From an uncultured Saprospiraceae bacterium (GTDB lineage: Bacteria; Bacteroidota; Bacteroidia; Chitinophagales; Saprospiraceae): a stretch of 13,294 nucleotides of DNA. The stretch lies in the NCBI GenBank assembly GCA_937967535.1, contig CALCMV010000399.1, forward strand, positions 1 to 13,294, read 5' to 3'. The notes below the pieces were generated by a model. That model saw only the letters and a list, made by a program, of their open reading frames with translations, had not been told where the DNA came from and made no database searches. A program made the position numbers and the translations under genes. This document shows, piece after piece, positions 11,444-13,294 of this stretch (the first letter of the stretch is position 1; every line of letters starts with the position of its first letter).

Positions 11444-13294
11444 TTAGGGGCTGATTTTTATGAAAGACTGCATCTGCACATCGTCTGTCCCATACATTCG
11501 GATGTGATAATATCCTGCCGGAAGTTCGTCAATATTCAATTGAATAGTATTGAGACCTTCCTCTATACTCACTTCTTTTGACCTCAATTCTTTAGCTTCA
11601 TTTGAAATAATTTGAATATTCATTTGCTTATTATTTGCTGAAAAATACTCTATAGTCAAATGTTGATTGGCGGGTACGGGATAAAGTTTTAAGGTATTGA
11701 TGTGTTGGTCTGCTGATGTATTGATGTGTTGATGTGTTGGCGTATTGGTGTGTCGGCTTGAATCGTTGTTTTCTTCATTAGCCAACATAAATACACATTC
11801 GGTATACTCCACATCATAGGTCAATCTGCCGAATCGGACGGAATATTCCTCGTCAGCATTTTGGTCTTTGTTATCGTCAAATTGGAGTACCCAGTCTGCT
11901 ATGCTGCCTGTGGTATTGCCGCTTGGTATATCCAAATTGACAAAATACAGCGCATTGCCGCCTTCGCAAGTGCTAAAAGCGGTGAGGGCTTGGGTATTTC
12001 CGGCGGGGTCGGTCAGTTGCAGGGCGACTTCATTTTCGCATGAACTTCCTTTTAATCTAAAGAATAATTCTAATGAAATATTAGATAAAACGGCATCGGC
12101 AGGCGTACCCGGGTCGGTAAAAGTATATGAGTCATTACTACTAAAACCAGTACCATCTATAAACAAATCATTGTCCGAAATCTCCGAGATAGTTTCATTG
12201 ACAGTGGCAAGTGTGCCGCCTCCGCTTGGTGGTGTATATACCGTAGTATAGGTCAAACGGGCAAACCGCACGGAGTATTCGTCGCCGGCATTTTGGTCGT
12301 TGGTATCGTCAAATTGGAGTACCCAGTCTGCTATGCTGCCTGTGGTGTTGCCGCTTGGTATATCCAAATTGACAAAATACAGCGCATTGCCGCCCTCGCA
12401 AGTGCTAAAAGCGGTGAGGGCTTGGGTATTTCCGGCGGGGTCGGTCAGTTGCATGGCGATTTCATTTTCGCATGAACTTTCCTTTAATCTAAAGAATAAT
12501 TCTAATGAGATATTAGATAAAACGGCATCGGCAGGCGTACCCGGGTCGGTGAATGTGTAGACGGGATTATTCTCAAAGCCCAGCCCATCTACAAATAAAT
12601 CGGTATCTGAAATCTCAACTACCTGATTGCTAATAGGCTCGCCATTAGATGCTCGGGTACTCGTATATTTCAACCGGGCAAACCGCACGGAGTAATCCTC
12701 GCCGGCATTTTGGTCGTTGGTATCGTCAAATTCGATGTGCCAATTGTTGATACCTGACGAAGCCTGCACATTTGTTATATCCAAATTGACAAAATACAGC
12801 GCATTGCCGCCCTCGCAAGTGTTAAAAGCAGTGAGGGCTTGGGTATTTCCGGCAGGGTCGGTCAGTTGGATAGCGATTTCATTTTCGCATGAACTTCCCT
12901 TTAATCTAAAGAATAATTCGAGCGTAATATCCGAAAATATAGTATTTGCATCACTCGTATTGTCGGTAAAAGTAATACTCGGATTGCTTTCAAAACCAAC
13001 TCCATCAATAAAGAAGTCTTCATCATTGATATAACATAAGTCTTTGGATATTTGAGGAGTACTACAAAGATTATCAAAACAAATATCTTCGACAGTTTGG
13101 TTGAAATTTTCCAAATCAGCATCTACAATATACATGCCCTCTGTCAACAAAATAGATGCACTTGGAGTCACTTCGCTAATAAAAGTAGAGGGGAAATCAG
13201 CTTGCATATTCCAACCAAAATCCAATAAGGCATTGGGGTTGGCGACATGAAATCCCATTGTTCCTACATGCACCCATTCCGTTTCAATGAGTAG
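11444..13294 (-). CDS. T9SS-exported repeat protein (N-terminus outside window)
   Basis: The frame is open to the window edge, so the GTG at 13273 is probably internal; 616 codons are visible. Numbering from that GTG, residues 1-80 are not recognised. Three homologous units of about 122 residues follow (82-204, 222-343, 365-487), each starting near a DLFIDGxGF motif. Each unit contains LELFFRLK, SSCENE, LTDPAGNTQALTAF, TCEGGNALYFVNLDI and FDDTNDQNA, and ends in YSVRF-RLTY. Each unit has a conserved Cys pair (129/153, 268/292, 412/436), probably a disulfide. The fold looks like a beta-sandwich; a P-domain-like relation is only a guess. A low-complexity linker (508-527) leads to a type A sorting domain (528-609, LKLYPVPANQHLTIEY to FIKISP) that directs export by the type IX system. 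It is probably cell-surface or secreted and binding or adhesive; this is inference. Confidence 0.85.
   Translation of the reverse strand, partial: LLIETEWVHVGTMGFHVANPNALLDFGWNMQADFPSTFISEVTPSASILLTEGMYIVDADLENFNQTVEDICFDNLCSTPQISKDLCYINDEDFFIDGVGFESNPSITFTDNTSDANTIFSDITLELFFRLKGSSCENEIAIQLTDPAGNTQALTAFNTCEGGNALYFVNLDITNVQASSGINNWHIEFDDTNDQNAGEDYSVRFARLKYTSTRASNGEPISNQVVEISDTDLFVDGLGFENNPVYTFTDPGTPADAVLSNISLELFFRLKESSCENEIAMQLTDPAGNTQALTAFSTCEGGNALYFVNLDIPSGNTTGSIADWVLQFDDTNDQNAGDEYSVRFARLTYTTVYTPPSGGGTLATVNETISEISDNDLFIDGTGFSSNDSYTFTDPGTPADAVLSNISLELFFRLKGSSCENEVALQLTDPAGNTQALTAFSTCEGGNALYFVNLDIPSGNTTGSIADWVLQFDDNKDQNADEEYSVRFGRLTYDVEYTECVFMLANEENNDSSRHTNTPTHQHINTSADQHINTLKLYPVPANQHLTIEYFSANNKQMNIQIISNEAKELRSKEVSIEEGLNTIQLNIDELPAGYYHIRMYGTDDVQMQSFIKISP
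11693..11761 (-). repeat. In-frame word repeat encoding the linker before the sorting domain
   Basis: On the - strand the words AACACATCA, AATACATCA and ACCAACACATCA repeat imperfectly. They encode a His/Thr/Asn-rich linker (THQHINTSADQHINT). TGTCGGCTTGA (+ strand, 11751-11761) is shared with the intergenic hairpin at 6683-6693, suggesting the linker derives from the same kind of repeat DNA. Confidence 0.6.
11811..12728 (-). repeat. Near-identical DNA copies of protein repeat units 2 and 3
   Basis: Positions about 11878-12115 and 12310-12547 are offset by exactly 432 bp (144 codons) and differ at only a few bases. The third unit's equivalent start is at 12727, another 417 bp (139 codons) on, and is more diverged in its second half. 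This indicates a recent duplication or gene conversion between units 2 and 3. Confidence 0.8.

Noticed and set aside
11868..13034. Repeated + strand open frames opposite the T9SS protein
   Set aside because: They recur because the real gene has internal repeats; they show no family motifs and no signals of their own.
13273..13273. GTG at 13273 as the true start of the T9SS protein
   Set aside because: The frame stays open with plausible codons to the window edge, no signal peptide follows the GTG, and a T9SS cargo needs one; the gene must begin outside.

Overview
The window looks like a chromosomal segment of a free-living member of the Bacteroidota, probably close to the Saprospiria/Chitinophaga side. 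The reasons are: a type IX secretion (T9SS) C-terminal sorting domain on a repeat-rich secreted protein; an exbB - four-TM protein - exbD - exbD cluster in the order typical of the phylum; gene starts without Shine-Dalgarno sequences; and very AT-rich intergenic DNA. No phage, plasmid or transposase gene is visible.

Layout. Positions 1-728 hold no gene and are filled by inverted-repeat elements. A small membrane-anchored hypothetical (729-1223) and a PhzF-family isomerase (1277-2059) follow on the + strand. Convergent to them, on the - strand, lie dnaN (4804-3686), csaA (3355-3017) and a secreted M43-type zinc metalloprotease (2973-2068); another hairpin repeat and a terminator separate dnaN from csaA. 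Positions 4805-5636 are a second gene-free stretch with two large imperfect inverted repeats. The energy-transduction cluster exbB / 4-TM protein / exbD / exbD runs on the - strand (8311-5637), with repeats in its two longer spacers and a strong terminator at its end. A tRNA-Ser(GGA) (8661-8574, -) and a fatty acid hydroxylase (9685-9032, -) follow. Next come a very AT-rich inverted repeat, a GTAG-type REP pair, a secreted DUF1080 (3-keto-disaccharide hydrolase-like) protein (10217-10948, +), a nest of three inverted repeats (10945-11436), and the 3' part of a T9SS-exported protein with three long internal repeats (13294-11444, -), cut by the window edge.

The genes are mostly ordinary: the replication clamp, an energized outer-membrane transport motor, exported hydrolases and lipid modification. 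The remarkable content is the non-coding DNA. Nearly every intergenic gap holds one or more inverted repeats of about 50-500 bp with distinct arms and AT-rich centres. Four kinds of direct evidence suggest these are mobile or structurally selected elements: (i) a 134-bp element with 15-bp perfect terminal inverted repeats abutted on both sides by the same 9 bp, GTCGCTTAG; (ii) a second element bracketed by CCTCTGCTC on both sides; (iii) a chain of palindromic modules joined at GTAC, in which a terminal hairpin shows a compensatory base-pair swap around a constant TTCA loop; (iv) a pair of GTAG-footed hairpins in the layout known for REP/RAYT systems. A word repeat related to one of the intergenic elements also appears in frame inside a secreted protein, at the linker before its sorting domain. 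No mobilising enzyme is encoded in the window, so how the elements move is inference.
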